Source of the DNA: Scleromitrula shiraiana
Lineage: Eukaryota; Ascomycota; Leotiomycetes; Helotiales; Sclerotiniaceae
DNA: 64,000 nucleotides
Assembly: GCA_028455995.1 (NCBI GenBank)
Contig: JABELC010000006.1
Coordinates: 1,364,001-1,428,000 of the forward strand
Direction: 5' to 3'
The notes beneath the pieces are model-generated. The model ran no database searches. It saw nothing but the letters and a program-made list of their open reading frames with translations, and was not told the origin of the DNA. This document shows, piece after piece, positions 1 to 10,521 of this stretch; the stretch's first letter is position 1, and each line of letters opens with the position of its first letter. Both the position numbers and the translations under genes were made by a program.

Positions 1-2
1 CA

Positions 3-386
3 ACGCGTGACGAGCTAAGCTTCAGAAGTGGGGAGAATATACGTTTCTTTACCTATGTCACCGTCGTGTTTCTTCCTCTAGGCTTCGCTACCGGTGTATT
101 CAGCATGAGCGGAGCACCGGCTCGCACAACTTTGAACGAGATGGTTATCACAGCTTTTATCACTCTTCTCGTCACGGCCATTGCTCTAACTTGTGCTCAA
201 TTCTTGAACGAGAAGATACTCACATCAATTGTTAAGCTTCGGCGATGGTTGGAATATCGAGTGATAGTTTTGATGAAGCGTAACGATAGAAATCAAGATC
301 AGTCAAGCCCATTATCGCGTGCCTGGAAAAGCTTGAGAAGGAAAGATAGGTCATCTCAAGGAGATAGCGCAGTAGGAGAATGCTGA
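3..386 (+). CDS. CorA-like Mg2+ transporter family protein, C-terminal part (cut by window edge)
   Basis: The reading frame is open from base 3 and ends at TGA 384-386, so only the last 127 residues are visible and the start lies outside the window. The segment FFTYVTVVFLPLGFATGVFSM is a hydrophobic helix of the kind found in the C-terminal two-helix unit of fungal CorA-like proteins. A second hydrophobic helix (VITAFITLLVTAIALTCAQF) follows, then a basic cytoplasmic tail. At the end of the first helix the sequence reads GVFSMSG and not the GMN signature of true CorA channels. This substitution is, from memory, common in the large fungal CorA-like family, so magnesium transport should not be assumed. 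A second CorA-type gene lies at 6217-10227. Confidence 0.7.
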   Translation, partial: TRDELSFRSGENIRFFTYVTVVFLPLGFATGVFSMSGAPARTTLNEMVITAFITLLVTAIALTCAQFLNEKILTSIVKLRRWLEYRVIVLMKRNDRNQDQSSPLSRAWKSLRRKDRSSQGDSAVGEC

Positions 387-1251
387 AGATCGACCCTTAG
401 TGATCTGTTCGAGGACTCTCACATAAAACAAAGCGAAACATACCGAACAACCCCGGAAAAATTAGACGCGGGTATCGTTTTCCGGCTCAAACATGGAGCA
501 TTTTCTCCTCTCTGTATTTTGCATGTGACCGTCAATCTTTCGATTTGTTATCGACGATATATCTTCGATTAAATGCAATATATAATCCTAAGCTGTAATA
601 AATAATTTTCGAGGGGCAATACACCTGTAGTTGAAATGCGATGGCTCTGTATCTGTAACTGCTTAAGGAGAATGAAATCGGCAATCTGGAAGGAAGAAAT
701 GGGCTCTGACGTAAACAGTTTGTAAGAAGGTATACCTATGTCATGTGAACATAGTTTTACACCAAATTAGTTCATTTTCATATAATAAACGAGTTTAAAA
801 TTTCGATCCTTCATAGTAATTACTAGTCATGAGATTGTAATAAACTTTGCAATACTGAACTAAGATGTTTCTACCGGCACTGGTGGCATTTTACTCTTCG
901 ATTACGTATTGCAGAAAAATTGGGATGATAACACATATACAGGCTAAAATCCCCACAAAGTACTCGGGCATACCAAGCCAAGACCCAAATATCCTCACCC
1001 GAGCTTCCCAAAAGCTTCTCGATTTCAGATACCGTCACTCCCCATCAGCACTAGAAATGGAGTGGTGGGGTATACTATTTCGCCATTCCGATACTATGAG
1101 GGGTGATTGATAAGCGGTTCATAGATAGTATAATTGTGGGAAGTATAAGTATTGGGAAACCTCCACGTCTATCTTCTTTTTATTTTATTTCCTGAAATAA
1201 TACCAATCAATTGAATTCTCGAAAGAAAAATCTACTTATCAAAAATTCATC
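387..1251. other. intergenic, no gene seen
   Basis: The stretch is moderately AT-rich. The short open frames here (for example 865-1110) show no recognisable domain and no convincing splice partners. The last 150 bases, with a CT/A-rich leader, are the likely promoter and 5' UTR of the aldo-keto reductase. Confidence 0.5.
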
Positions 1252-2381
1252 ATGACAGATACACGATTCAAGCTCAATACTGGAGCCGAGATTCCAGCTC
1301 TAGGACTTGGAACTTGGAAATCTCCACCAGGAGAAGTGACCAAGGCTGTTTCCTATGCGCTCTCAATTGGCTATAAACACATTGATGCCGGTAAACATTT
1401 TGTTTCTTTCCCTTTTTCATTTCCAAACGAAAACGAGAGCTAATGCAATTAACATCTTAGCATATGTATATGAGAACGAAGACGAAGTAGGACAAGGATT
1501 AAAAGAAGCATTTGCAGCCGGTATCAAGAGAGAAGATATCTGGGTTACTACAAAATTATGGTGTACCTACCACACAAGAGTGGAGGAGGCACTTGATAAA
1601 AGTTTGAAAAGTTTGGGTTTGGATTATGTGGATTTGTATTTGATGCATTGGCCCGTTCCTATGAATCCAAATGGTACGTGAAGGATATTTCTTTTACGTT
1701 TTATGATACCCATTGGATGATCAAAATCTAACAGACTCTTAATATAGGTAATCATGAGAAGTTCCCCAAACACCCGGATGGATCTCGAGATTTATCAACC
1801 GATTGGTCATACACACAAACATGGGGTGAATTAGAAAAAGTTCTCAAGACAGGAAAAACCAAGGCTATTGGAGTTTCGAACCACAGTGTTCCATTTTTGA
1901 AGGAATTGCTCTCAAAAGCCACTGTTGTCCCAGCCGTCAACCAAATCGAAAACCATCCATCTCTACCACAACAAGAGATTGTTGATTTCTGTAAGGAGAA
2001 GGGTATTCACGTCACGGCTTATAGTCCGCTTGGAAGTACCGGTAGTCCCTTATTTACCGCGGCACCAATTGTTGAGGTCGCAAAGAAGAGAGATGTACCA
2101 CCTGCTACTATCTTGTTAAGTTATCATGGTAAGTTGACCTTATGTTGGAACTTCCCGATCTCTTACTTACCCGAGAAATTATAGTTGCCAGAGGAAATTC
2201 AGTCTTGGCCAAGTCTGTAACCCCCGAGAGAATCAAGGCAAATAAACAAATTGTCAAACTCGATGAGGAGGATTTGAAGATCATTAACGATTATTCGGAA
2301 GATTTGAAAAAGAATGGAAAATTCATTAGATATGTCTTTCCAGAATTCGGGGTCACGATGGGTTTCCCTGATAAGGAGTAG
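1252..2381 (+). CDS. aldo-keto reductase, glycerol dehydrogenase/glyceraldehyde reductase type
   Basis: A NADPH-dependent reductase of the AKR superfamily that should reduce small aldehydes or ketones in the cytosol. Four exons join cleanly: 1252-1390, 1461-1673, 1748-2128 and 2185-2381, giving 309 residues, the normal length for the family. All introns are GT-AG. The family signature GLGTW is at residues 18-22. The catalytic tetrad is present as D45, Y50, K78 and H109 (contexts HIDAAYVYENE, TTKLW, LMHW), and the cofactor-loop region near the end has NSVLAKSVTPERI. Overall it resembles yeast GCY1 and the fungal L-glyceraldehyde/galacturonate-pathway reductases. Assignment to one pathway is inference, and no sugar-acid pathway neighbours are present. 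The start is the first ATG after an A-rich leader. Confidence 0.9.
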
Positions 2382-3073
2382 ATGTTGCAGGATTCTGAGA
2401 AACATTGACTAAGCAATGAGTCGAACAAGAAACATAGCTCTATCTGGGAACTGTATGTAATGTATAGAACAAGTGAAGATATATAAATTAGAATTGAAAT
2501 ATATAATGTTAGCCTACACGCTGCACGTATGATGATTTGTGTCAGTGTTTGCCACTGGGCGGGAGAGATTTCCATGTATTATATTATATCTATGTGTGCT
2601 AGGTTTCCAGCATGAAATGAATCATCAGCAATCAAAGTACTTAACGTTTGTGGCCGTACAATAGAAAGAGATGAATAGCATATTGGAAAATACAAGGTGT
2701 ACGTAACTGGCACCTGCACCCAAACAGTACAGCATTACTTAAATGCTCCCTCCGGCTCACAATAATAGGTGTGTAGGCTGAGATGGAGATCCGAAAGAAA
2801 TAATTCTTCCAAATCATGAAGCAAGGTCCGACAGTTTCATATTCATTTCCTAATAGGGATGAAAGAATCGATGATGGGAATGAGCCCTTCCTTCCCAAGG
2901 AATGTGACATGCTATATATTCCTCACAGTTCGCCAGATATACACAAACGTCTCACTAACCTCATCAGAAATTAATCAAAGTACGGATTTCTACTCAATTT
3001 TTTCCACGAAAAGCAAATACCTAAAGATACCATTGCAAAATTAGTATTGATCAAATTTCTACACCTCACCACA
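2382..3073. other. intergenic, no gene seen
   Basis: It holds the 3' UTR of the reductase and the promoter of the small secreted protein. Open frames on both strands are short and have no domain signature. Confidence 0.5.
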
Positions 3074-3374
3074 ATGAAATTACTCACCGTCCCAACAATC
3101 TCCAGCACAATCACCCTCTTCTTATTCCTGCTATCCCTGCCAGCCGCAAACACAGTTGTAGCAGTAGCACCCGAAGGTGTTCATCCTGACGTAAGTCTTC
3201 CAGCATACACAAACCTCTAATTGTATTGATACTAATACGCATGCATGACCCTAGCCACGAGCATTATGCGTTAAACAAGGACAGGTCTGCCATGTCCCAG
3301 GCAAACCATGTTGTCCAGGATTTCATTGCGGGGTTACGCATGGGGGAAGGTCGGGGGTTGGATATTGTGAGTAG
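3074..3374 (+). CDS. small secreted cysteine-rich protein with knottin-type spacing
   Basis: Two exons, 3074-3190 and 3255-3374, joined in phase 0 through a GT-AG intron, encode 78 residues. The first about 30 residues form a classical signal peptide (MKLL, hydrophobic core LFLFLLSL, AANTVVA before the probable cleavage site). The mature part has exactly six cysteines spaced C-x6-C-x6-CC-x4-C-x12-C, ending two codons after the last cysteine. This is the disulfide layout of inhibitor cystine knot peptides. Such folds occur in protease inhibitors, channel blockers and antimicrobial peptides, so no activity can be named from the sequence. It stands alone between the reductase and the amidoligase. 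I am fairly sure of the gene model and signal peptide, less so of the fold. Confidence 0.75.
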
Positions 3375-4101
3375 AATAGGATAAGGTGCGCGGGTGGAAA
3401 GTTTATCGTCAGGGGGATATAAGTTGCAGCGAGAGTGCGCATGCGAGTGGTAAATTACAAGTGATGTGATGAGAAGGGAAGCGAATGTGGAAAGAACATA
3501 CATAGGTTGGGATATTGAATTTGGAGTTTAGATTTGCTTAAATAAAAAGATGGATAGAATCAGAAATGCTGCATATTGGAAATTGGTTTACTTTCTCATT
3601 TGTTCTTTATTTGGACAAAAATAAGTGTCAATTTTCTTTGACGAGAATTGTTCTTGTTTATCAATCAACACGAACAAAGTTGCTTATATCGATCTCACCA
3701 ACTCATCTTTAGTACATGTTTTATTTAAGCATAAGATGTGGTTGAGAACTTGTTTACACTATTCATTAAACAAATATTAAAAGGAAATACTGGCCTTCAC
3801 AGAGACTATTTTAAATACAACATTCAAACGGGATTAATAAGTTTAAGGAGAACTCCTTGAATACGAAATACAAAAGCTAAGATATACTCATTATATTCAC
3901 ATTATAATTGGGCTAATTATTTTAGTGATATGATGGTTATTTTTGTGTTTATAAATATCATTGCTAATGTGGTCATTATCATGATCATATAAAGTTAAAG
4001 AGAACTTACTTTCTTCAACCCTCTCCATATTAGCGCATTTTAAATTGGTATCAAATCGAAAATTTGTCGAGATACCAATGCCCACAGGGTCATCAATGGG
4101 A
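3375..4101. other. intergenic, AT-rich, no gene seen
   Basis: AT-rich spacer between the convergent knottin-like gene and the amidoligase gene. No coding or RNA feature could be supported. Confidence 0.5.
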
Positions 4102-5394
4102 TCATTCATCTGAGCTGGATTCGGCGTCAGGTGGTTTGCCGGTACCTCGAATAGTTACAGGAGAAACTATGTATCCGGCATCAGGTGCTCTGCCGGTACC
4201 TCGAAGAGTTATGGGAGCAAGTCTGAATTCGGGTTTAACTATCTTCTCTTCAGGCTCGAGTTCGATCGGTCCATAGCAGATTGGCATACTAGAAGTATTC
4301 AAGTCAGTACCTAGACGAAGTCCATAATAGGCTGCTTGCACAGGACAAGCAATTGCCATGAGAACGCGGATTACGGAATGTTCCGACGGAGACGAGTTGA
4401 TGAACTGCTTGCAATGAGCAACGAGCTCGCGAGGGTTGGCATCATGACCAGTACGAACTATGCCTGCACATACCGAAATCCAATGGGCAACCTCTTCACC
4501 ATCCAAGTGAGACTTGTGTTGCCGAAACTCGATGGTTTTCTTCATTGCCGCGTAACTATTCCAGATGTCTGGATCTAGGTTCTCGAGGTTATATGTAGGT
4601 CTACCGCGACTGTTGAGCCACCAACAAAGCTCCTTGATAGTTCTGCATCGCATGATAAAATCTACAGAGTCGCGCAAGTCCGTGCCGCTACGTACTTCCA
4701 TCATGTCTCTCAAAAAACTCGTATTTCTCAAAGGCGACGAGTACGCTACCATAGGATCACTATAGCGACTTGGATGGAGAGTTGAAATCTGAGGCTCAAA
4801 CGTCCAGCAAAAAAGCATGATTCTTTTCACTGTATCCACAAGAAATCCGTCACCTTGGTTGCCAATGTGGACATGAATAGATGAGTCGGTATGGCATAGT
4901 ATGACGAAAGTTTCCCTGAGAGCCTTTAGCACGTCTCTTACCACTTGCTTGTTTTCATCGTTGAAGATGAGTGGGGGACTTTTGATCTCGATGGGAAGCA
5001 ACATATAATCCTTCCACCAACCGTCATGAACGGTGGGATCCTGACTGATACGCCAAGTTCCTTTCCGAAACATTGCCTCGTCATCATCACTTTCTCTTCC
5101 TCCATCTTCCGTGTAACCCCCATCAGTGATCGCATCGATGCCCATGGATTTAAGAAGATTAGCAATGTGCATTTTGGAACAACGAAGCCATCGATCTCCA
5201 AAGGCGGGAAACAATTGGGAGGGCGGAATTCCTTCATGTGGATTTGAGGCTGGTCGTAATGATCCCGGAACCCGAGTAAGACCTTCAACTCTGCGTGGAT
5301 CCTCTGGATGCGGATTTTCAAAGAAGTCTGGAACGACAGCGAGAGAAAACTCGACCTCCAAACCAAATGTGATTGTGAGCTTTTCGGCTGCCAT
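4102..5394 (-). CDS. fungal amidoligase-domain protein
   Basis: A single-exon 430-residue protein. Its N-terminus TFGLEVEFSL, with the paired glutamates E13 and E15, and a C-terminal TIEFRQHKSHLD segment match the layout of the amidoligase (carboxylate-amine ligase, COOH-NH2 ligase) superfamily. Between them lies a histidine-rich HVHIGNQGDGF strand. Members couple a carboxylate to an amine using ATP. Fungal versions are common and mostly uncharacterised, so the substrate is unknown. The tail carries two tandem 18-residue repeats (RGTGRAPDAG and RGTGKPPDAE cores, 54-bp period around 4120-4230), then an acidic-serine end. The start ATG at 5394 lies immediately before the first domain strand. 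Confidence 0.75.
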   Translation of the reverse strand: MAAEKLTITFGLEVEFSLAVVPDFFENPHPEDPRRVEGLTRVPGSLRPASNPHEGIPPSQLFPAFGDRWLRCSKMHIANLLKSMGIDAITDGGYTEDGGRESDDDEAMFRKGTWRISQDPTVHDGWWKDYMLLPIEIKSPPLIFNDENKQVVRDVLKALRETFVILCHTDSSIHVHIGNQGDGFLVDTVKRIMLFCWTFEPQISTLHPSRYSDPMVAYSSPLRNTSFLRDMMEVRSGTDLRDSVDFIMRCRTIKELCWWLNSRGRPTYNLENLDPDIWNSYAAMKKTIEFRQHKSHLDGEEVAHWISVCAGIVRTGHDANPRELVAHCKQFINSSPSEHSVIRVLMAIACPVQAAYYGLRLGTDLNTSSMPICYGPIELEPEEKIVKPEFRLAPITLRGTGRAPDAGYIVSPVTIRGTGKPPDAESSSDE

Positions 5395-6216
5395 TATGAT
5401 GAATCTGATGAATGAATATGTTTACAAAATTTTCAAGGTTTCTAACGATCTAACGTGGGTAGGATCATGCCTTCTTGTGCCCTGAATAAGGGCATTGTCC
5501 CATCGCTGTACTTGTTCGACAAACAATGTTATTGTTCACAATTTCTTTTGTTCCAACAAAGCAGCTTTGTGGAGTGAGTGTTATATATAGATTAAAAGAA
5601 TAGGCCGGATTTCCTCTCTCCCTTTTGACTAACATCGTATCAAAACATATGGCACGAAAATCGCAACGTGCAGCTTTGATATCAAAATACTTCCGATAAC
5701 ACAATCTTTGGTGTAAGGGTCTGCTAACTTTTGCATGGACCATCTTTATACAGATCGTGGAATATCAGTTGTAGAAAGTTGGAGTCCGAATCAACTAGAC
5801 GATCATTGAGCTCGGAAAAGATTAATTCTACAGCTAGATAGCTTGTGGGTTAATAAAACTCATGAAATATAAGTAGGTTACAGTGGAATTTGCGGGGTAA
5901 TCGTTCGATATTTTATTAATCACAGGGGCGTTATTCAAGCAGCGGTGGCGTAGAACATTGAGAGCAAGCAGGATATTCAAAGTGAAGAGTAGGAGATTGC
6001 TAATGAAATCGGCAATGAAGTACTATTATAAATTTCCCGAAGTAATTTTGGCTTCATATAAAACAAATAGATCTGAAGGTTGTTTGGAAGAAGTTATAAT
6101 TAAACGTGACACGAAGATTATTCATATTTTGGCTTGGCACAATTCAGCTGAGGCTGAACAGTTTATGATTGTAATTAATCCTCAAAATAATGACTGAATG
6201 ACATCCATTGATCAAA
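5395..6216. other. divergent intergenic region
   Basis: It separates the amidoligase gene (minus) from the CorA gene (plus) and probably carries both promoters. An open frame at 5958-6197 on the plus strand (79 codons) ends just before the CorA start. It has no recognisable domain and could be an upstream ORF or chance. Confidence 0.4.
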
Positions 6217-9200
6217 ATGGCACAAATCAACGAGGAAAGTTTTTTTAACCGTCCACCACGCGGTCCACGTAGAGCAGAAACGTTACCAGTTCGGTTTGAC
6301 CAAACATCACCCGAATCCATAGATGCACCCGGGCTTCGTTATAGACATGGCCGAGAAACTTATCGCGAAGCAGATACAACCTTGCCACGCCATCGATCCC
6401 CAACGAGAAAAGACACTATCATTGAAGAGGATTTATACATACCGAGATCGAGATCCCCACCTTTTGTTTCACGAACTCGGTCAAGAAGTCCCCCTCATGA
6501 ACCCATTAATAAAAGTACATTTGAAGACTCGAGACGAGTACCGACTTATCTTCAACCAAGTATTAGATATGTTGATCCCTATCCACCAACTTATTACAAC
6601 ACATTCGCGAGTAATGAAACAGGCCCAGCACCCGTAGAGGTTCGTAATTACATTTATGACGAACCAATCTATCATGTCCGACGACATCAATATCATAATC
6701 GATCACGATCTCGCAGCCGACAGCGATCAAGGTCCAGGTCCTATAAAAGACAGCGGCGTTCTCGATCGCGTGGTGTTAGTCACGACAGAGTGCGCAATCT
6801 TAGTAGCTTTGAACCACGATATGGTTCATATAGATACAGAGAAAGAGCAGTCGATAATCGATGGCCAATACCTGGGATTTCTGGTGAGACTTACTTGTTC
6901 AGTCTTTCGCGTCACACCAGACCAGATAATCTCGAGTCTAGCTCGAGCTACTCGGAGCCAAAACTCACTAGCCTACAAGTGCCTCTTCTTCCTGTGACAA
7001 ATCACCCAAAGATTGAGCGTTTATCCCAATCTCAATACACAGGAGATGGATATATAGGAGGGCTTCACTCTGTCCAATTGAGTACGCAGCCTTCATCAAA
7101 CCTCACAGGAAAAAGATCCTCTTCGCTATTTGATTGGGTGTAAGTAATTATAGCTGTCAGTTGTGGGTTTCGCTAATATCTGTAGCCATTACGAAGATGT
7201 TACGATGAACCTTGAGAACTTTCAGGTACGTTCATGACTGAAATATCTCCTTGTGAGAAAATATTTTGCTTGTCCGCTGACTTCTTAGAACGGGGTCGTA
7301 AATTTAGATGGTCTTCGAGATGTCGAAAGGACCGCCATCAACAAATTGATCGATCGTATGAAAAGGAGGTATGACAAGCCCTTGCAAATTTCTTCTGGTA
7401 AAAAAGTGAGGTACATGATACCTAAGTTTTTGCAAGAACCACTGCGAAGCGGAACCCCACCTGGAACCTCTAAGGCAAAAACGCTCAGTTGGTTATGTTT
7501 ACCATACTTCTCCCTTCAAAAGTATGCATCGGTATCTTCCCATACACAGACGTTCTCGCATCCTCTTAGACCTTTACTTCAAGCGGGCCACTCAACAACA
7601 GAGAAAAGTCGAGATTTACAACAAGCAGTGTGTAGCCTTCCTAGTACCCCACCAGGATCTTGTTTTCACATTGGCCAAGTTTGGCTACTTGTCCTGGATG
7701 ACTGTAAGTTAATTTATGAAGATTACTTACGTAAGAATACTAATTTTGTATTCAGCATTTGTAGTGACCTGTGCCGGTTCACCTTTACCGCAGTTACACA
7801 AAGGTTCAATAACTATTGGACCCAGTCGTAGTAATATCTCTGGATCTCCAAATCCAAATGTATTGATCTCAGCTCGGGGAACGCTATGGTCAATTCCTCT
7901 TGAAGAATGTAGTACCTGGCTTGTGAGCGATATGTTCCTAGAACGTTTTGTGGTTACTGCTTATACTTGTGCAGGATTTTATAAGACATTTCTTAGAGTT
8001 TTGGCCTCAAAATATTGAATTCAGATATGATGGAAATATTGCAACACCTGATGATTGGGCAAGAATTTATCACCTAGCGCAGATCTCATCCATCCATTTG
8101 GAACTCACATTCACGTAAGACTTTGTATTTTCCCTTGGGACATCCGCTAAGCTACATCAGGTCAATATCGAAGAAGCCATCTACTGGAATATTATTAGCA
8201 TCAATCACTTCGGATGGGGACCAGTATGAAGAAGTCCCAACTTCTCAGGATAACATAAAACCTGAACTAGGCTCAGATTCACAGCCATCTGGCAAAGATT
8301 ATGCGGAAGGAAAATCAGACAATAGGCATAACCTAAAAGAGTTGCCCAAGTCCAGCATACCACTAATTCCTTACTCCAGGGAGTTTCATGTTTTTGATTG
8401 GCTTAATGCACGCCTGGAAAATTCTAGCACCAGTAACAAACTGCCTGCTATGACCAGTGAAAATTGGACAGACGAATCAGCGGTGCAAGAGGATCTACAA
8501 GAGATTGAAGATTTCTTGCTGAAAAAAACCAATCTCAATGAACGCTTGACATACAAAGCAAGTCCACGGCATACGAGAAAGCAGTTTTATGCTTTGGTCA
8601 TTAAAGACCAAGGCAAATTGAACGAAAAGGACCAATTGTTTCGGAAAAAATACGAACTCAAAGTAGATTTAGCTAATGCAGCAGAATTATTGTTCCAATA
8701 CTTTTTGCCATCCCAACAGGAAGGCCCTACAGTGACAAAGTATTGGGGGCCACTATATGAATTACTTAAAGTATGCCCTCTTTCAATAAAACGAAAGTAT
8801 CCGAAGCTAATTGGAGTAGTCGATATATATCCCGGGTGATAGGTTCGATGATCATGGATCCGAAAATTCTGAGGTATGGGACACAAGCGAAAGGGATGTT
8901 AGGAGAGTTGTCAATTGGCTTGAGACTATTACCAAGAAGACAGAGCCATTTAGAGAATTACTTTCTCATGTGCCATTGGCAAAAAGAGCCAGCTTCAGAA
9001 TATCTGATAAACTTCCAAGAGCGTGGCTACATCTACTCATGTCTCTGGCATTCTTGAAAGAAATGGCATTTCTGGGTGAACAGATGGATCTTTGCTTGGA
9101 ACTCCTAAATGAAGGCATGAAAGAAACAATAAACAACTTACAAGAATATCGCCTTTCAGACTATGTAGTATTTGGGCCATTTGATATTGTCTCACTGATT

Positions 9201-10227
9201 ACGCTACAATTATCTCAAGATTCAACAGGATCATCCCCTGATATTTGCGAAACCTATGTAGAGTATATGAAAACTCTAGTAAGCATTGTGGTTCATTTGT
9301 ACTCCTTTCTTTCCTCACGGCTAACTAATACATTACAGGAGAATGGTATTCTTGCTAATCCAATTGATCGTGGACATCAAGACCGTATTACCTTGCTAAA
9401 GCAGGAAATATCTGTCATCCTAGAAACACTAGAAAGCCAGCGAGAAGTGCTACGGGATGCTCAAATCTCACAAGGGAGCATGTTATCTATACAAGAACGT
9501 CGGGGCTATAGTATAGAGCCTGGTGCTAGTCATTATGCTTATAAACCTGCGAGATACAATAATCCAACATACGAGCCTTACTATGGCGATTTTCCCTTCC
9601 TGGATAATCAAATTGAAACATTTGACCATGAGTCTCAAAAGAATCCTCGTGGATTACAAGGCCTGCTCTTCCAAGAAAGCTTGGCTCTTATTGATGAACG
9701 AGTTGATATATTTCGAAATATAAATGATCGAGCCAATTATCTTGAAGAATGGGTATTTTTACACTTCCACTTACCCACAGTAACTTGAACGAGCTGACAT
9801 TATCTATCAGAATTTAAGACGAATTGAGAGCAATAAAGATAATCAAGAAGCAGCCATCTACGCCTTCACCATTGTGACCATCATCTTTCTACCGTTAAGT
9901 ACTGTCGCCTCCATTCTTGGTATGAACACCAACGATATCAGGAACATGGAGTTCAATCAATGGATATTCTGGGCTGTCGCTATCCCTTTCACGGTGATCA
10001 TCGTTACATTACTATTGATGTGGGTAGGCGAGTTGCCTAGTTTTTGGGGTCGATTGAAGAGTTTTTGGAGGAAGAAACCAAATCAATATGTTCCAGTGAT
10101 GGATACATACAATTCCAGACCCGAAAGAAGGAGCACCGCAACAGGTGTACAAGTTAGTGCCAGATACCCAGATGCATATCCAATGCCGAGGAGGAGATCA
10201 CGCACTGTCACCAGTGAGTATGTTTAA
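6217..10227 (+). CDS. CorA family divalent-cation transporter with RS-rich N-terminal extension
   Basis: Eight exons join in frame: 6217-7139, 7186-7225, 7289-7703, 7756-7922, 7975-8114, 8161-8770, 8820-9752 and 9811-10227, giving about 1,214 residues. The first about 305 residues are low-complexity and rich in Arg/Ser/Pro/Tyr, with RS dipeptide runs near residues 160-190. The middle is the fungal CorA-like core (starting WVHYED, with SIPLEECSTWL and FWPQNIEF). The C-terminus has the first pore helix ending LGMNTNDIRNM, so the GMN selectivity signature is intact, then a second helix and a basic tail. It should act as a membrane Mg2+/divalent-cation channel. The boundary of exon 7 (intron 8771-8819, branch site CTAAT) is the least certain. 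I chose ATG 6217 because the frame above it lacks an ATG. Confidence 0.85.
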
Positions 10228-10521
10228 GAGGAATACTATTTCCGCGTTGCATGTTCTCCAAGAAATAATATTCGACTCATGAGCTGGTCAATGCAAAACT
10301 TTTCTTTACATACAAGTAGACTCATTTGAGTCACATTTCTCGAATTTTGAAAAGCCATCTCAAAAGATATAAAATCAAGAGATCATCGAGAGTTCCTGCA
10401 ACAAAGAGCCCCAAAACGCCCTATCATGGATCTCCAATATCACGTAATAACATCCCAACCAACAGTTCTTTTTAAATGAAAGCAACCATGCAAAATCATC
10501 CATCAACAGCTAGCCCAGTCT
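10228..10521. other. short convergent spacer
   Basis: The 3' ends of the CorA gene and the mannosyltransferase gene face each other across about 290 bases. No other feature was seen. Confidence 0.5.
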
